Source: CAZSHG01 sp964459995
GTDB lineage: Bacteria; UBP14; UBA6098
Assembly: GCA_964459995.1 (NCBI GenBank)
Contig: CAYWOR010000001.1
Span: 248,001-312,000, forward strand
Length of the DNA stretch: 64,000 nucleotides
Direction: 5' to 3'
Below the pieces are notes generated by a model. The model had not been told where the DNA came from. It searched no databases and saw only the letters and a list, made by a program, of their open reading frames with translations. Made by a program: the position numbers and the translations under genes. Positions 46,501 to 55,118 of this stretch are shown here, piece after piece; position 1 is the stretch's first letter, and every line of letters begins with the position of its first letter.

Positions 46501-46788
46501 GTCGTGCCGAATCCTTTTACGCCCAACGCCGATAATATCAACGATGTCGCGATGTTTTTCTATCCCAACATGTTCAGCGAGCCGGCGGAGCTGGTTGTAT
46601 TCGACACGCGCAACAGAGAGGTCTGGAGATCGAGCATCCCGACACAGGAAGACATTGTGTCCGCCCCCGGAAGACTTTGGGATGGCCGGCGCAAAGACGG
46701 CACTCAGGCTGATTCCGGAATCTACCTTTATGTTCTGACCTCCGGCGGCAGGGTGATCTGCAATGGAACACTGTTGCTATTGAGGTGA
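43543..46788 (+). CDS. Giant secreted BNR/sialidase-propeller-like surface protein with sorting domain
   Basis: A 1081-residue exported protein. After the signal peptide, residues about 20-410 form propeller-like repeats with Asp-box features (AMSNDNGTSWVPDW, SPSMAVGPDDDLHVVW-like phrases, VVVDSSGVIYVFYHD). Catalytic sialidase residues are not recognisable. About 430-590 include a jelly-roll-like domain (IKIRCDNQAWVYCNDEFVDT, EFDLTEFLHGGTDTFTILA). Three or more Ig-like repeats follow (GDSIIISISAWD, NTDTIRVSLNHAEDIFGND, NGETVHVCLTIGDSPNRC). The C-terminus (VVPNPFTPNADNINDV, GIYLYVLTSGG) is a gliding/sorting-type domain. A paralogue follows one base later. Confidence 0.82.
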   Translation: MLRKIIAITFIIFAITALAEPVVVARDVHGSASGLNNQRTIVRNSGGILYCAYSGFDGGSYQIYIAMSNDNGTSWVPDWRQITFDTTNHYQPSLVIDSQDTLHLVWRGNSVTGSDANLLYAKWPAFTITTLCASSGYPGAYCPSMAVGPDDDLHVVWTGCPSGWQVRYMRFDVATGSWGPTENVGVMTPSRWPSVEADTDGNPHVVYRNTFGSPSHYRCSHRMKIGGTWRGFNGENRDTLDVFLVSGRSSLEFTSIYIDPDDNLYATWQWNDYFGSHPDTVRFRKFNHSAYTWGAETAIWGNDSSDSYTAYNGDVVVDSSGVIYVFYHDNDSCYVAISYDGGLSFVGDSVVSHGNYTARYPTARGSLWPPFNRTGSCIDYVYTWSHPDSTIKYLIYDNTCGQKETTFVVAETVFPPSGVILSCSDQSIITYIACPEPCSVSLFSSPATVEYYDSASATWRPVSARDPSVWEPYEVPGADWVWGSMMSAGRGYWFRAFIEHDCTEFSRATIKIRCDNQAWVYCNDEFVDTTNGYSGTGPWGWRTMFEFDLTEFLHGGTDTFTILATNVSGWAGLAFHISIENPGGCCGEIDPWSIDYVVNGRHYSYGDPELDWDGDSTLIFTPMPPDTFQNGDTVFAKLLFAADTCVGELDTVVTNASVLFFIDLAPPVIQLISPSFGDLTSLPDNFFFGLWDSISGLDIASIRADVAGLIFGDGEFGAIYADSVFSFAATDVGIVWSPGDSIIISISAWDSPDLCDPNADTLRWAWFMRDPEAPIPSIIEPEPWIYSACAPESIMVEILDPHGIAPATIELEINGEIFTVDSPEISWEEPVLTYFAVDGWPNTDTIRVSLNHAEDIFGNDISAPLQWAFIVDYEPPTAEMTAPAVEMTRDVRQDIVIWICDRLSGVDPSTALLNIDGAEFPLENMQWTPDAPCGELYFRPEDVGLIFVNGETVHVCLTIGDSPNRCAPNVAEFCWSFLIEPEVGCEVVPNPFTPNADNINDVAMFFYPNMFSEPAELVVFDTRNREVWRSSIPTQEDIVSAPGRLWDGRRKDGTQADSGIYLYVLTSGGRVICNGTLLLLR

Positions 46789-46789
46789 T

Positions 46790-49417
46790 ATGAAAAAGTT
46801 AGCGATAACACTTCTTCTGATTTCTACAACCTGCCTTCTCTCTGCGCCGGTTCGCATTGCGCGCGATGTCGCAGGCACAGCCTCCGGTCTCAACAATCAA
46901 CGCATGATTGTGCGCGATTCGGCGGGCAACCTTTATGTCGCCTATGAAGCAATTATCGGCACAGATAGCGAAATATATATTGCCCGAAGCACCGACAACG
47001 GCGCGACCTGGAATTCTGCATGGGCTAATTTGACCTCGAGTTTGAGCAATCATCACCGAATGCCCACTATGGCCATCGATGCCTTCGATACCCTCCATAT
47101 CATTTGGCGTGGCAATACAACCGGCTCCGACGCCAATCTGCTTTATACACGCTATCCCAACCCATCGATTACAACCATTTGCACATATTCTGCTTATCCG
47201 GGTGCCTTTTGCCCATCGCTGGCGGTCGGGCCGAATAACAACCTCCACGCCGCATGGAGTGGATGCCCCTCGAGCTGGCTTGTGCGATATTCGATGTTCA
47301 ACAGAGCGACAGCTTCCTGGGGGCCGCACGAGGATGTCGGCCCAAGAACCCCTTCGAGATGGCCCTCCATCGACATCGATCAGTCGGGTCGCCCTCATGT
47401 TGTCTATCGCAACAACTATTCGAGCAACTATCATATCGCCCATCGAATGAAGGACGGCGCCGCGTGGATAGGTTTCAACGGTCAAAACCACGATTCGCTG
47501 GATTTCGACGACATTGCCGCCGCCGTCGAATACACATCTCTTTTCATCGATTCGCTGGAGAATCTTCACGCGATTTGGCAATGGATGGCCGGTTTTATGA
47601 CCAACGCCGACAGCATCCGATATCGAACCTATTGGAATTCCACCTCGTCATGGAGCGGTCTTCGGACGATTTTCGGGAACACCGCGGCAGATCCGCGAGT
47701 TTCATATTCCGGCGATGTCGTCGTGGACGACCATGGCTATGTGTATATCTTCTATCACGATGACGATTCGATTTTTTGCAGAATTTTCTCGAACTTAGGC
47801 GCGACTTTTTATCTCGACACTCTTTTGGTCAATAACGCAAAAGCACGTTTCCCGAACGCCCGCGGAAGCAAATGGCCTGCCTTCAACCGCCCGCAATATC
47901 CCTGTATCGACTATGTTTACACATGGGCGCATCCCGACAGCCCCGTGGTCTCCCTAATGTTCGACCGGCTTTGCCTCGAACCTGAGGATGTCGATACGAC
48001 CAAAATCTGTGCGGAAGCGCTTTTCCCGGCGGAGGGGAGTTTCACATCCTGTCCGGATCAGCGTATCGATTTCTTCATCGGCTGTTGCGAGTTCGGCGAT
48101 ACGATCAAGATAACCTCTACCGATACGACCGTCGAGTATTACGACTCGACTTCGGGCACATGGGTGCCGGCCATCGCCCTCGACCCAACCCCATGGGGCA
48201 CTTATTGGGTGCATCTCGACACGGACAGCTGTAACTGGGTCTGGAGCGAATATCCTGCATTGGGGAGTCATGGCAACTGGTTCCGTGTTTTGGTCGAAAG
48301 CGGTTGTTCATCGATCGACACGGCCTTCATTCGCATTCAGGTCGATAATCAGGGCACAATTTACGCCAACGGCACCTATATCGACACGACCCACGGCAAC
48401 CCCGGAAGCGGCTCCACCGGCTGGCGTATGCTTCACGAATTTGACCTAACCGAGTATTTCCACGGCGGAGTGGATACATTGACCATCATGGGATACAACT
48501 CCGGCGGCTATGCGGGTATGTTGTTCGAGCTTTATGTCATCTGTGCCGGTGCGTGTTGCGGCCAAATCGCTCCGATGACAATCGATTTTTCGGTCGATGG
48601 CGATCATTTTACAATTCTCGACCCGGAACTCTCCTGGGACGGCGATTCGATTCTAACCTTCATCCCCATCGCTCCGGACACCTTCGAGCATGGCGACACC
48701 GTTCACGCCTGCCTCGAAAATGTCGCGGACACCTGCACCGGCTGGCTTGAAGACCCGGTTTGCATCACATTCTATGTCGATCTTCAGCCGCCGGCGATAT
48801 GGGGCATCGACCCCGCGCCGGATTCAATGGCGCCTTTCGTGCCGGAGTTTTTCGACTTCTATCTCGCCGATTCCATGGCCGGTCTCGACACCGCCTCGAT
48901 TGTTTTCACCGTGGATGGTGTCGAGCAAACCATCTCCCTGACACCATCCGGCGGCAGTTGGTTCGTCCAATGGGCGCCGGACACCTCGCTCTATAATCGC
49001 GGAGATACACTCGAACTATGCGTTACCGCCGCCGATTCGGCCAATTACTGCCCGCCCAATGTCCTCGATTCGTGCTGGTTCTACTATGTTACACCCTGCA
49101 GGCCGATGGATATAAGCGTGATTTGCCCGTTACCATGTTTCAGTTTCGTCGCGTGTTCGAGCGCGTCGGTTGTTTTCGCGGTTTCCGACACTTCCGGTTT
49201 CGGAATCGACACCACGCGCGCCTATTTCACGGTCATCGAGCACCATCCCTCCACAATAGCTGACACGAGCCGTTTTGCGACACCATCGCCCTTTATTCTT
49301 TTCGATTTTTCCTCGGACACCATGGTCGCGCTATGGCGGAATTGGTCGGACGGCGACAGCGTGATAGTTATTCTCGACAGCCTCTTCTCCCTCGACGGCT
49401 GTCCCACGACGCCATAG
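46790..49417 (+). CDS. Paralogue of the preceding BNR-like protein lacking the sorting domain
   Basis: An 875-residue exported protein starting one base after its paralogue, with GAGGTGAT before the ATG. It repeats the same order: signal peptide, SGLNNQRMIVRDSAG propeller (about 20-405), jelly-roll-like part (IQVDNQGTIYANGTYIDT, EFDLTEYFHGGVDT) and Ig-like repeats. It ends inside the last Ig-like repeat at GDSVIVILDSLFSLDGC-type sequence, followed by four residues and a stop. There is no NPF-type tail, and none is visible in any frame of the following DNA. The secreted protein at 2797-5076 ends at the same point. Either the end is natural or both are truncated. Confidence 0.8.
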   Translation: MKKLAITLLLISTTCLLSAPVRIARDVAGTASGLNNQRMIVRDSAGNLYVAYEAIIGTDSEIYIARSTDNGATWNSAWANLTSSLSNHHRMPTMAIDAFDTLHIIWRGNTTGSDANLLYTRYPNPSITTICTYSAYPGAFCPSLAVGPNNNLHAAWSGCPSSWLVRYSMFNRATASWGPHEDVGPRTPSRWPSIDIDQSGRPHVVYRNNYSSNYHIAHRMKDGAAWIGFNGQNHDSLDFDDIAAAVEYTSLFIDSLENLHAIWQWMAGFMTNADSIRYRTYWNSTSSWSGLRTIFGNTAADPRVSYSGDVVVDDHGYVYIFYHDDDSIFCRIFSNLGATFYLDTLLVNNAKARFPNARGSKWPAFNRPQYPCIDYVYTWAHPDSPVVSLMFDRLCLEPEDVDTTKICAEALFPAEGSFTSCPDQRIDFFIGCCEFGDTIKITSTDTTVEYYDSTSGTWVPAIALDPTPWGTYWVHLDTDSCNWVWSEYPALGSHGNWFRVLVESGCSSIDTAFIRIQVDNQGTIYANGTYIDTTHGNPGSGSTGWRMLHEFDLTEYFHGGVDTLTIMGYNSGGYAGMLFELYVICAGACCGQIAPMTIDFSVDGDHFTILDPELSWDGDSILTFIPIAPDTFEHGDTVHACLENVADTCTGWLEDPVCITFYVDLQPPAIWGIDPAPDSMAPFVPEFFDFYLADSMAGLDTASIVFTVDGVEQTISLTPSGGSWFVQWAPDTSLYNRGDTLELCVTAADSANYCPPNVLDSCWFYYVTPCRPMDISVICPLPCFSFVACSSASVVFAVSDTSGFGIDTTRAYFTVIEHHPSTIADTSRFATPSPFILFDFSSDTMVALWRNWSDGDSVIVILDSLFSLDGCPTTP

Positions 49418-50387
49418 GGCTAAATTCCCCCCCTTTGTTCTGAACCCCCCTTTCGACTCGGATATGACGTTGTTTGCCCGATCGTGATGCTGAAAGTTTG
49501 TCCTTTGGAATGCGAAATCGCCTGAAAGGTCATCATCGGCGGCATCATATCGATTTTTTATTGTATTATATTAAATATAGATTTATTAATATTTGAAATG
49601 AAATGAATCAAATCAGATTATAATTGATTCATATAAATATTATATCTAACAATAATAGATTTGAATTTATTAATAAACAAATATTATTGCTTAATTATAA
49701 TAATTTAGTAAATGATAATAAATATGAATTAAATGATTAGGAAATTTTATTAAATGATATTAAAATTAAAACAAATAAAAAAGTAATATGAATAGATAGA
49801 AAATCAAAAAGATTAAAAAAATAAAAATTATTAAAAGATAGAAATATAAAAATAATGAAAATAGAATTAATATGAAACAATTGAAAGAAATAATAAACAA
49901 AAAGAAAAATAAAATTAACAAATAAAAAATTGAGATGAAAGAGAAAAGAATCGTAATCACTGCAAAGAAAAACGAAATAAATGAATAGAAAAACGTAATA
50001 AACGAAAATTTAGCGAACTGTGGCTAAACCATCGAGCGAATTTTGCGTTAAAATCCCTTTTGACGGAAAAGACAGATGATGCACGACCCAAATATCGCAA
50101 AATATTCTCCATATGTCTCGATTTCGGTCTCAGGGTTCTCAAATCGAGCAAAATGGATTGCTAATTTGTCCAACACGATTACAAAAGTAGGCAAAGAATT
50201 GAAGTCATTGCTAATCAATGAGTTCGAGGAGTCGCTCCACCGAAAAAAGAAATCGCATTGTTTAATAAAAATATTGCCGCGGCATTTGACGCAAACGAAA
50301 ATTCGATATTGATACCCCACGCACCCTTATCTCTTGACAAAACCACCAGCGAACATTAGCTTTCCTCAAACAAACAATGGAGGTAAA
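49418..50387 (+). other. Gene-poor interval with extreme AT-rich, purine-skewed core
   Basis: No convincing gene in 970 bases. About 49550-50000 is almost pure A/T with a scatter of G. Its second half is strongly A- and G-rich on this strand, with hardly any C. Short frames here translate to low-complexity Phe/Leu/Ile (minus strand) or Lys/Asn, and are not genes. About 50040-50330 returns to ordinary composition and has two weak overlapping frames (about 78 and 90 codons, opposite strands); neither is convincing. The last part holds the promoter of the next gene. Confidence 0.75.
50334..50361 (+). promoter_or_regulatory. Candidate promoter of the small barrel gene
   Basis: A perfect TTGACA (50334-50339) is followed after 16 bases by TTAGCT, a poor -10, with the ATG 26 bases further on. 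The -35 is strong and the -10 is doubtful, so an activator may be needed. Confidence 0.4.
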
Positions 50388-50906
50388 ATGAAAAATCTCA
50401 TCCTAATTCTGTGCATTTTCGCGCTGGTCGCCGCTCCGGCGATGGCCAAGAAAAAGGGGCATATCTCGGTCAACGCTAAAATGGAGCTTTACAACCCCCC
50501 CGGCGACGATCTTATCGCCCCAATGTTCACAGTGCAGGCGCGTTACCGTATGAGCGCTTTCTTCGCCGCAGTCGGCAACGCCTCCTGGACAAAATACAAA
50601 ATTGCCGGTAACGATGTTACCTTCGTCCCGCTTTCTGTCGATGGCGAGCTTCATCCGATGGGCAAAAGCACCTTCGACCCATATCTCGGAGCCGGTATCG
50701 GCGCAAATTACCGTCAGGTCGAAACACAAGACCCCGAAATCAATATCGGCGCTGATCTTCTCGGCGGCCTTATATGGAAGCCCGAAGGATATTTCGGCGT
50801 AGATGTCAGCCTTAGATATCGTATCGAAGACATCGCCAACCCAAGCAAATCCGGCTCGTGGACAGTCGGCGGCGGCGTTACCGGAAGCTGGGAAAAGGAT
50901 CTATAA
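50388..50906 (+). CDS. Small outer-membrane beta-barrel protein (OmpW/OmpA-barrel-like)
   Basis: A 172-residue exported protein; ATG at 50388 follows GGAGGT. The signal peptide ends at AMA-KKKG (about residue 20). The mature part has about eight amphipathic strands (ISVNAKMELYN, FTVQARYRMSAFFAAVG, YLGAGIGANYRQVE, GVDVSLRYRIEDIA, SWTVGGGVTGSW), as in eight-stranded barrels of the OmpW or outer-membrane protein beta-barrel class. It stands alone after the AT-rich interval. Likely a structural or small-solute pore; exact role unknown. Confidence 0.82.
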   Translation: MKNLILILCIFALVAAPAMAKKKGHISVNAKMELYNPPGDDLIAPMFTVQARYRMSAFFAAVGNASWTKYKIAGNDVTFVPLSVDGELHPMGKSTFDPYLGAGIGANYRQVETQDPEINIGADLLGGLIWKPEGYFGVDVSLRYRIEDIANPSKSGSWTVGGGVTGSWEKDL

Positions 50907-50932
50907 AAAATAGTAATTTCCTACATAATAGG

Positions 50933-51042
50933 CCGTTGGCGCGACGCGAGCGTTCCAAATGATGTGAAGATAATCAAAATGGAACGTAGCTCGCGGCGTG
51001 CCAACGGCAATGTGCCGATAGCGAAACGCCGCCGCTTGGCAC
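50933..51042. repeat. Two adjacent inverted repeats (long hairpins) in the leader of the next gene
   Basis: Arm 50933-50957 (CCGTTGGC...GCGAGCGTTCCA) is complementary to 50980-51007 (TGGAACGTAGCTCGC...GCCAACGG), with a small internal mismatch and a two-base bulge. The loop is about 22 bases. A second hairpin, GTGCCGA...TTGGCAC, spans 51012-51042. No T-tract follows. They lie between a barrel gene and the PorV-like gene at 51066, and could be a structured leader, an attenuator or a dispersed palindromic repeat. Confidence 0.7.
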
Positions 51043-51065
51043 GGAAATAGCTAATAAGCAGGGAT

Positions 51066-51956
51066 ATGAAAAGAGTTGTGATAATATTTGTCTTGCTTCT
51101 CGCCGGTCTTTCTTTCGGGCAGACCATCTACGGCAATTCCGCGCTTCCTCCGGGGGCTTTTCTTTGGCTGTCAGGCGATGCCCGAACCGAAGCCATGGCT
51201 ACCACAGCCACCGCCGATGGCGGAATCGCATCGGGATGGGCAAATCCTGCCGCGCTTTTCGAGAATCGCGATGTTTCAGCAGGAGCGACATATAGCTATG
51301 TTCGTAGCAAAACAAATAACTCAGGCCTTTTCGCCACGAAACGATTCGGCTCATGGGCAGGCGCGATGAGGTTCTTCCTCGTCAATTCCAACGAAATTGA
51401 AGCCCGCACCGGCCCGACATCACAGCCGGATTACCTCTTCGATACCCATCAGCTTTACACCCAGTTCACAATAGCGAAATCATTCACCGATTTCGTCTCA
51501 TTCGGCGGTTCAGCCAAATGGATTCACGAAAGAATCGACCAGTTCGACCGCGAAGGTTGGGTTTTCGACATCGGCCTCGCCGGGGAATACGAGTTTATCA
51601 AAGGCGGTGTCGCGGTGAATAATTTCGGCGGCAAACAGGTCTATTTCGATCAATACCGCGAAAATTACCCGACAACCTACCGCATGGGTCTCGCCGGCAA
51701 AATCCTCGATTACGGCCTCGTCGCGGTCGATTATGTTAAACCCGATCTTCTCTCAGGCTACACAGCGATTGGCATCGAGGGATATTTGCACGATATGATC
51801 ACCCTCCGCGCGGGATACACCCCCGGCCACGACACACGCAACATCTCAGCCGGAATCGGCGTCAAATACGCCGGTCTCAACCTCGATTACGCCCTGACAA
51901 ACTTCTCGCAAAACCTCGGAATAAGCCATCAGGTAACCCTCAGCTTCAGAAATTGA
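51066..51956 (+). CDS. PorV/PorQ-like outer-membrane protein
   Basis: A 296-residue exported barrel-type protein; AGGGA precedes the ATG. After the signal peptide comes WLSGDARTEAMATTATADGG and then GWANPAALF, the N-terminal pattern of PorV/PorQ-type proteins. Amphipathic strands follow (GSWAGAMRFFLVNSNEIE, FVSFGGSAKWIHERID, LITLRAGYTPG-like, GIGVKYAGLNLDYAL), ending in HQVTLSFRN. PorV recognises the C-terminal sorting domain of type IX cargo in Bacteroidetes. This is one of the better candidates for that role here, but it is not proven. The next gene starts within its stop codon. Confidence 0.8.
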   Translation: MKRVVIIFVLLLAGLSFGQTIYGNSALPPGAFLWLSGDARTEAMATTATADGGIASGWANPAALFENRDVSAGATYSYVRSKTNNSGLFATKRFGSWAGAMRFFLVNSNEIEARTGPTSQPDYLFDTHQLYTQFTIAKSFTDFVSFGGSAKWIHERIDQFDREGWVFDIGLAGEYEFIKGGVAVNNFGGKQVYFDQYRENYPTTYRMGLAGKILDYGLVAVDYVKPDLLSGYTAIGIEGYLHDMITLRAGYTPGHDTRNISAGIGVKYAGLNLDYALTNFSQNLGISHQVTLSFRN

Positions 51957-53854
51957 GGACTTTCGCGCGCATTTTTTTGACCCTTCTCCTTTTTGCATCC
52001 GCGATTATCGCGCAGGATTCACTAATTTGGCCGTTAGCTTGCAAACCCCAGCTCACAAGCACTTTCGGCGAGTTTCGCGTCGGGCATTTCCATGCCGGAG
52101 TGGATTTCCGAACACCACAAGGCGAGGGAATGCCAATATCCGCGCCCCGCAACGGCTCCATTGTCCGCGTTCGAGAAACTCCATGGGGCTACGGCAAAGT
52201 GATTTATTATCAAATGGACAATGGCATAACCGCTGTATTTGCGCATCTTTCGGCATTTGGCGATACTGTGGCAAGTCTGATGAAAACCGAGAAATACCGC
52301 AACAAATCCAACACTGCGGAACTTTGGTTCAAGCAGGGCGAGGTGAAATACCGTAAAGGCGATATAATAGCCTATTCCGGAAGCACCGGCGCAGGTTCGG
52401 CGCATTTGCATTTCGAGCTTCGTGCAGGAATGGACAAACCGGTCAACCCAATGGATTTCGGCTATATCACGAAAGACACCCTCGCTCCGGAGATACGCGA
52501 GATATGGCTTATCCCGCGAAGCGACAACTCCCAGATCGAGGGCAAGCCTACACCATACAAACTCGAATCCTCCGCCTTCCGCTCGAAAAGGCCGGAAATC
52601 CACGCGCACGGCAAAATCGCAATCGCGATAGACATCCGCGATAGAGAATGCGATGCCAACGCCAATACCTTCGGTGCATATAAAATCCGCGCAATCGCGA
52701 ACGCAGACACAATATTCAGTTTTCTCGCCGACACGATTAATTATTCGACCACACGGCAAATCGGCCTCCTATACGAACTTGGGCATCAAGAAGAATTCGG
52801 CTATCGCAAACCCACTCTCCGCCTCGAAAAGCCGGAAGCCGCTCAAATCACCATGTTGAAAGGCAGATCATCGGGTATTCTCGAAGTCATCGACGACACG
52901 TTCGAGGTTACCATCGAAGTCGCCGATTATACAGGCAATAAATCGGTAGCTCGCCTCGTTATTAAGCCTCAAACTCCCAAAACAGAAAGTTTAGACGCCG
53001 TTGATTCGATTGTCGATCACGCGATAATATTTTCCCATAGAATATTCGGAGCAGAAAATTTAATTCTTTATACTGATTTCGAAAAACCGCCCGCAAAGCC
53101 CCCCATTATAATCCGCAATGACCAGACAATACTCCCAAATTCGATAAGTAAAACAGCCTTCAGCTTCCGACTTTTTGATGTCGAGCCTTCGGAAGAGCTG
53201 AAAATCGCGGTCGATGGCCGCGAATACACGCACACGCCGAGGATTTGGCGTTTTGAGTCCGGCATGAAATACGACCTCGTCGGCGGATGGCGGATCGATA
53301 TCCCCGAAGGCGGCGTCTATAGCCCCTTTGTGGCCACAGATACACTTCTGACGGACTCCAAGGGAGAGTTTCTTCGGCTCGATCCCGCAGGGGTGGTTCT
53401 GCGCCGTCCAGCGATTATCAGCGCGGATACATCGAAAATTAGCGCTCCGAAAGGCAAAGCCTGTATCGTGCGAATTTGGAAATCGGACACCTTTTTTGTC
53501 AGCAATGAGGTCGATAAAAATGGACGTTTGAGTGCAGGCGTAAATGCACTCGGAATTTTTGCTCTTGCGAAAGACACTCTTGCGCCTAAATTGAAATTCG
53601 GAATCGCTGACAGCGCGATTGTTGTTGAGTTGCTCGAAGCGAATATCACCGACAATCTTTCCGGGTTCTCGAACGATGTGCTTCCGAGAAGTTTCATCGG
53701 CGGAGAATGGATTCCGACCGAATATGATCCGGAAAAAGCGTCGCTTACTGTCGATGTGCGGAATTTATCGCCGGGGCTTTATTTTTGGCGGGTCGAGGCG
53801 GTCGATGTTTGCGGAAATGCCGTCGCCGATAGCATCAGATTTGTGAAAAAATAG
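51953..53854 (+). CDS. Exported M23 family (LytM-like) peptidase
   Basis: A 633-residue exported protein with a TTG start that overlaps the previous stop (TTGA). Signal peptide 1-20. The M23 domain is at residues about 30-165: GHFHAGVDFRTP (His47, Asp51), AVFAHLSAF and SAHLHFEL supply the zinc and catalytic His residues, so it should be an active murein endopeptidase. The remaining 450 residues are Ig-like beta repeats, with DTLAPEI and DTLAPKLKFG openings, ending in an ordinary FVKK. The domain order (enzyme first, long beta tail) is reversed from many M23 proteins. It is cotranscribed with the PorV-like gene and a lipoprotein gene. Confidence 0.9.
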   Translation: MRTFARIFLTLLLFASAIIAQDSLIWPLACKPQLTSTFGEFRVGHFHAGVDFRTPQGEGMPISAPRNGSIVRVRETPWGYGKVIYYQMDNGITAVFAHLSAFGDTVASLMKTEKYRNKSNTAELWFKQGEVKYRKGDIIAYSGSTGAGSAHLHFELRAGMDKPVNPMDFGYITKDTLAPEIREIWLIPRSDNSQIEGKPTPYKLESSAFRSKRPEIHAHGKIAIAIDIRDRECDANANTFGAYKIRAIANADTIFSFLADTINYSTTRQIGLLYELGHQEEFGYRKPTLRLEKPEAAQITMLKGRSSGILEVIDDTFEVTIEVADYTGNKSVARLVIKPQTPKTESLDAVDSIVDHAIIFSHRIFGAENLILYTDFEKPPAKPPIIIRNDQTILPNSISKTAFSFRLFDVEPSEELKIAVDGREYTHTPRIWRFESGMKYDLVGGWRIDIPEGGVYSPFVATDTLLTDSKGEFLRLDPAGVVLRRPAIISADTSKISAPKGKACIVRIWKSDTFFVSNEVDKNGRLSAGVNALGIFALAKDTLAPKLKFGIADSAIVVELLEANITDNLSGFSNDVLPRSFIGGEWIPTEYDPEKASLTVDVRNLSPGLYFWRVEAVDVCGNAVADSIRFVKK

Positions 53855-53861
53855 GAGAAAA

Positions 53862-54338
53862 ATGAAAAGATACCTTCTGTTGGCGGTTTTACCGGTCATA
53901 TTGTTATTCGGATGCGCGCAGGAAAACGATCCTGTGCAGGTTGTTCGCGATTATTACCGTGCGATGGAGACGGAGGATGTCAAGCTTTATATGTCCACAG
54001 TAAGTGGCCCTCGTGCTGATGCGGCCGGTGATTATCTTGAAAAATACTTCACTAATTATGATGTTCAATATACAATAGACACCATTGGTCTATTGAGCAA
54101 AATCGGGAACGAGGCACAGGTGCTATCCATTGTTACAGCGCGCGATGCCGGCGGTCCGAAAAAATTCACCAACAATCGCGTTACTGTCCTAAATTTCCTT
54201 CGGAAACATAACAACTCATGGACGATTTACGATTCCGAGGTCTCAAACCTCATTAAGCTGGACGCCGACGGCAACCCAATCGTTCCGGAAGCCCCCAAAG
54301 ACAGCCTTTTGTGGAAATCGACTCTACCCACCGGCTAA
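53862..54338 (+). CDS. Small lipoprotein with NTF2-like (DUF4878-like) fold
   Basis: A 158-residue lipoprotein; AGGAG precedes the ATG seven bases after the peptidase stop. Lipobox LLFGC near residue 18. The mature part begins DPVQVVRDYYRAMETEDVK, the usual opening of NTF2/DUF4878-like lipoproteins. Mixed strands follow (VQYTIDTIGLLSK, AQVLSIVTARD, RVTVLNFLRKHNNSWTIYDSE). The fold call is based on this pattern only. Its 3' end overlaps the convergent prepilin peptidase gene by 15 bases. Confidence 0.75.
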   Translation: MKRYLLLAVLPVILLFGCAQENDPVQVVRDYYRAMETEDVKLYMSTVSGPRADAAGDYLEKYFTNYDVQYTIDTIGLLSKIGNEAQVLSIVTARDAGGPKKFTNNRVTVLNFLRKHNNSWTIYDSEVSNLIKLDADGNPIVPEAPKDSLLWKSTLPTG

Positions 54339-55118
54339 GAAAATCACGAGATACCATCGGATAATCGAGTCTCCAAAATAGAAGGAGATAAGCCCCGCGG
54401 CCATCAGGAAGGGGCCGAAGGGGATAAGCCTTTCTTTTCGCATCTTTTTCGATCGTGCGATTGCGATTATTCCGCCAATCGTGCCGATTAACGAGGCCAG
54501 AAATATAGTCAGCAAAACATTTTGCCAGCCAGTGAAAGCGCCGATCATCGCGATAAGTTTAACATCGCCGAGACCCATTGCCTCTTTTTTGAGAATGGCG
54601 CTACCTATCAATCGAACCAAGAGAAGCAAAACCGCGCCAAAAGCCGCCGCGAGGGCCGCATAGAGAAGCCCCCGCCAATCTCCGGCTCGAAGTGGCGCGA
54701 GAATTAGTGCAACTACGAGTCCGCCAATGGACAGCTCGTCGGGGATGATTTTGTGGTCGATGTCGATGCCGGTAATCGCGACGCCGAGTCCTGTCATGAT
54801 TATGGCCGCCGCGAAATCCCAGCCGAGGAAACCTCCGGCGAGAGGCCATGCCGCCGCGAAAAGGCATGCCGTTACAAATTCGACGATTGGATAGCGCGCC
54901 GAGATTCTTGCGCCGCAATCACGGCATTCTCCACGCAGGATTAAATAGCTGACTACCGGTATGTTGTCGTAGGGGCGGATTTTCGCATTGCACACCGGAC
55001 AGTGTGAGGGCGGAAAGGCGATATTCTCCTCACGCGGGAGCCGCCAAATCACGACATTGAGAAAACTTCCGATTGGAAGCCCGAAAATAAAGGCTATCAG
55101 CATCGGTAACCAGTCCAC
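54324..55118 (-). CDS. pilD: Type IV prepilin peptidase / N-methyltransferase
   Basis: A 264-residue inner-membrane aspartic protease that cleaves and N-methylates prepilins. The cytoplasmic zinc site has Cys40, Cys43, Cys65 and Cys68 (HCPVC and ECRDC). The catalytic aspartates lie in GIDIDHKIIPDEL (about 117-129) and AMGLGDVKL (about 180-188). About eight hydrophobic helices are present and the length is normal. The start is GTG at 55118 with AGGAGG before it, directly after the upstream stop. The two pilin genes in the region both carry the matching G-FTLIEL cleavage site. Confidence 0.95.
   Translation of the reverse strand: MDWLPMLIAFIFGLPIGSFLNVVIWRLPREENIAFPPSHCPVCNAKIRPYDNIPVVSYLILRGECRDCGARISARYPIVEFVTACLFAAAWPLAGGFLGWDFAAAIIMTGLGVAITGIDIDHKIIPDELSIGGLVVALILAPLRAGDWRGLLYAALAAAFGAVLLLLVRLIGSAILKKEAMGLGDVKLIAMIGAFTGWQNVLLTIFLASLIGTIGGIIAIARSKKMRKERLIPFGPFLMAAGLISFYFGDSIIRWYLVIFLAGG

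Noticed and set aside
49766..49960. 64-codon Phe/Leu/Ile-only frame on the minus strand
   Set aside because: Low-complexity translation of the purine-rich AT block, no start signals.
49550..50000. Replication origin in the AT-rich block
   Set aside because: No clear TTATCCACA-type DnaA boxes and no dnaA, dnaN or parAB nearby; left only as a possibility.
50048..50320. Two opposed small frames (about 90 codons minus, 78 codons plus)
   Set aside because: Each is the shadow of the other, neither has a ribosome site or a recognisable pattern. The minus one has a CVKC pair that briefly suggested a zinc ribbon, but no second pair.
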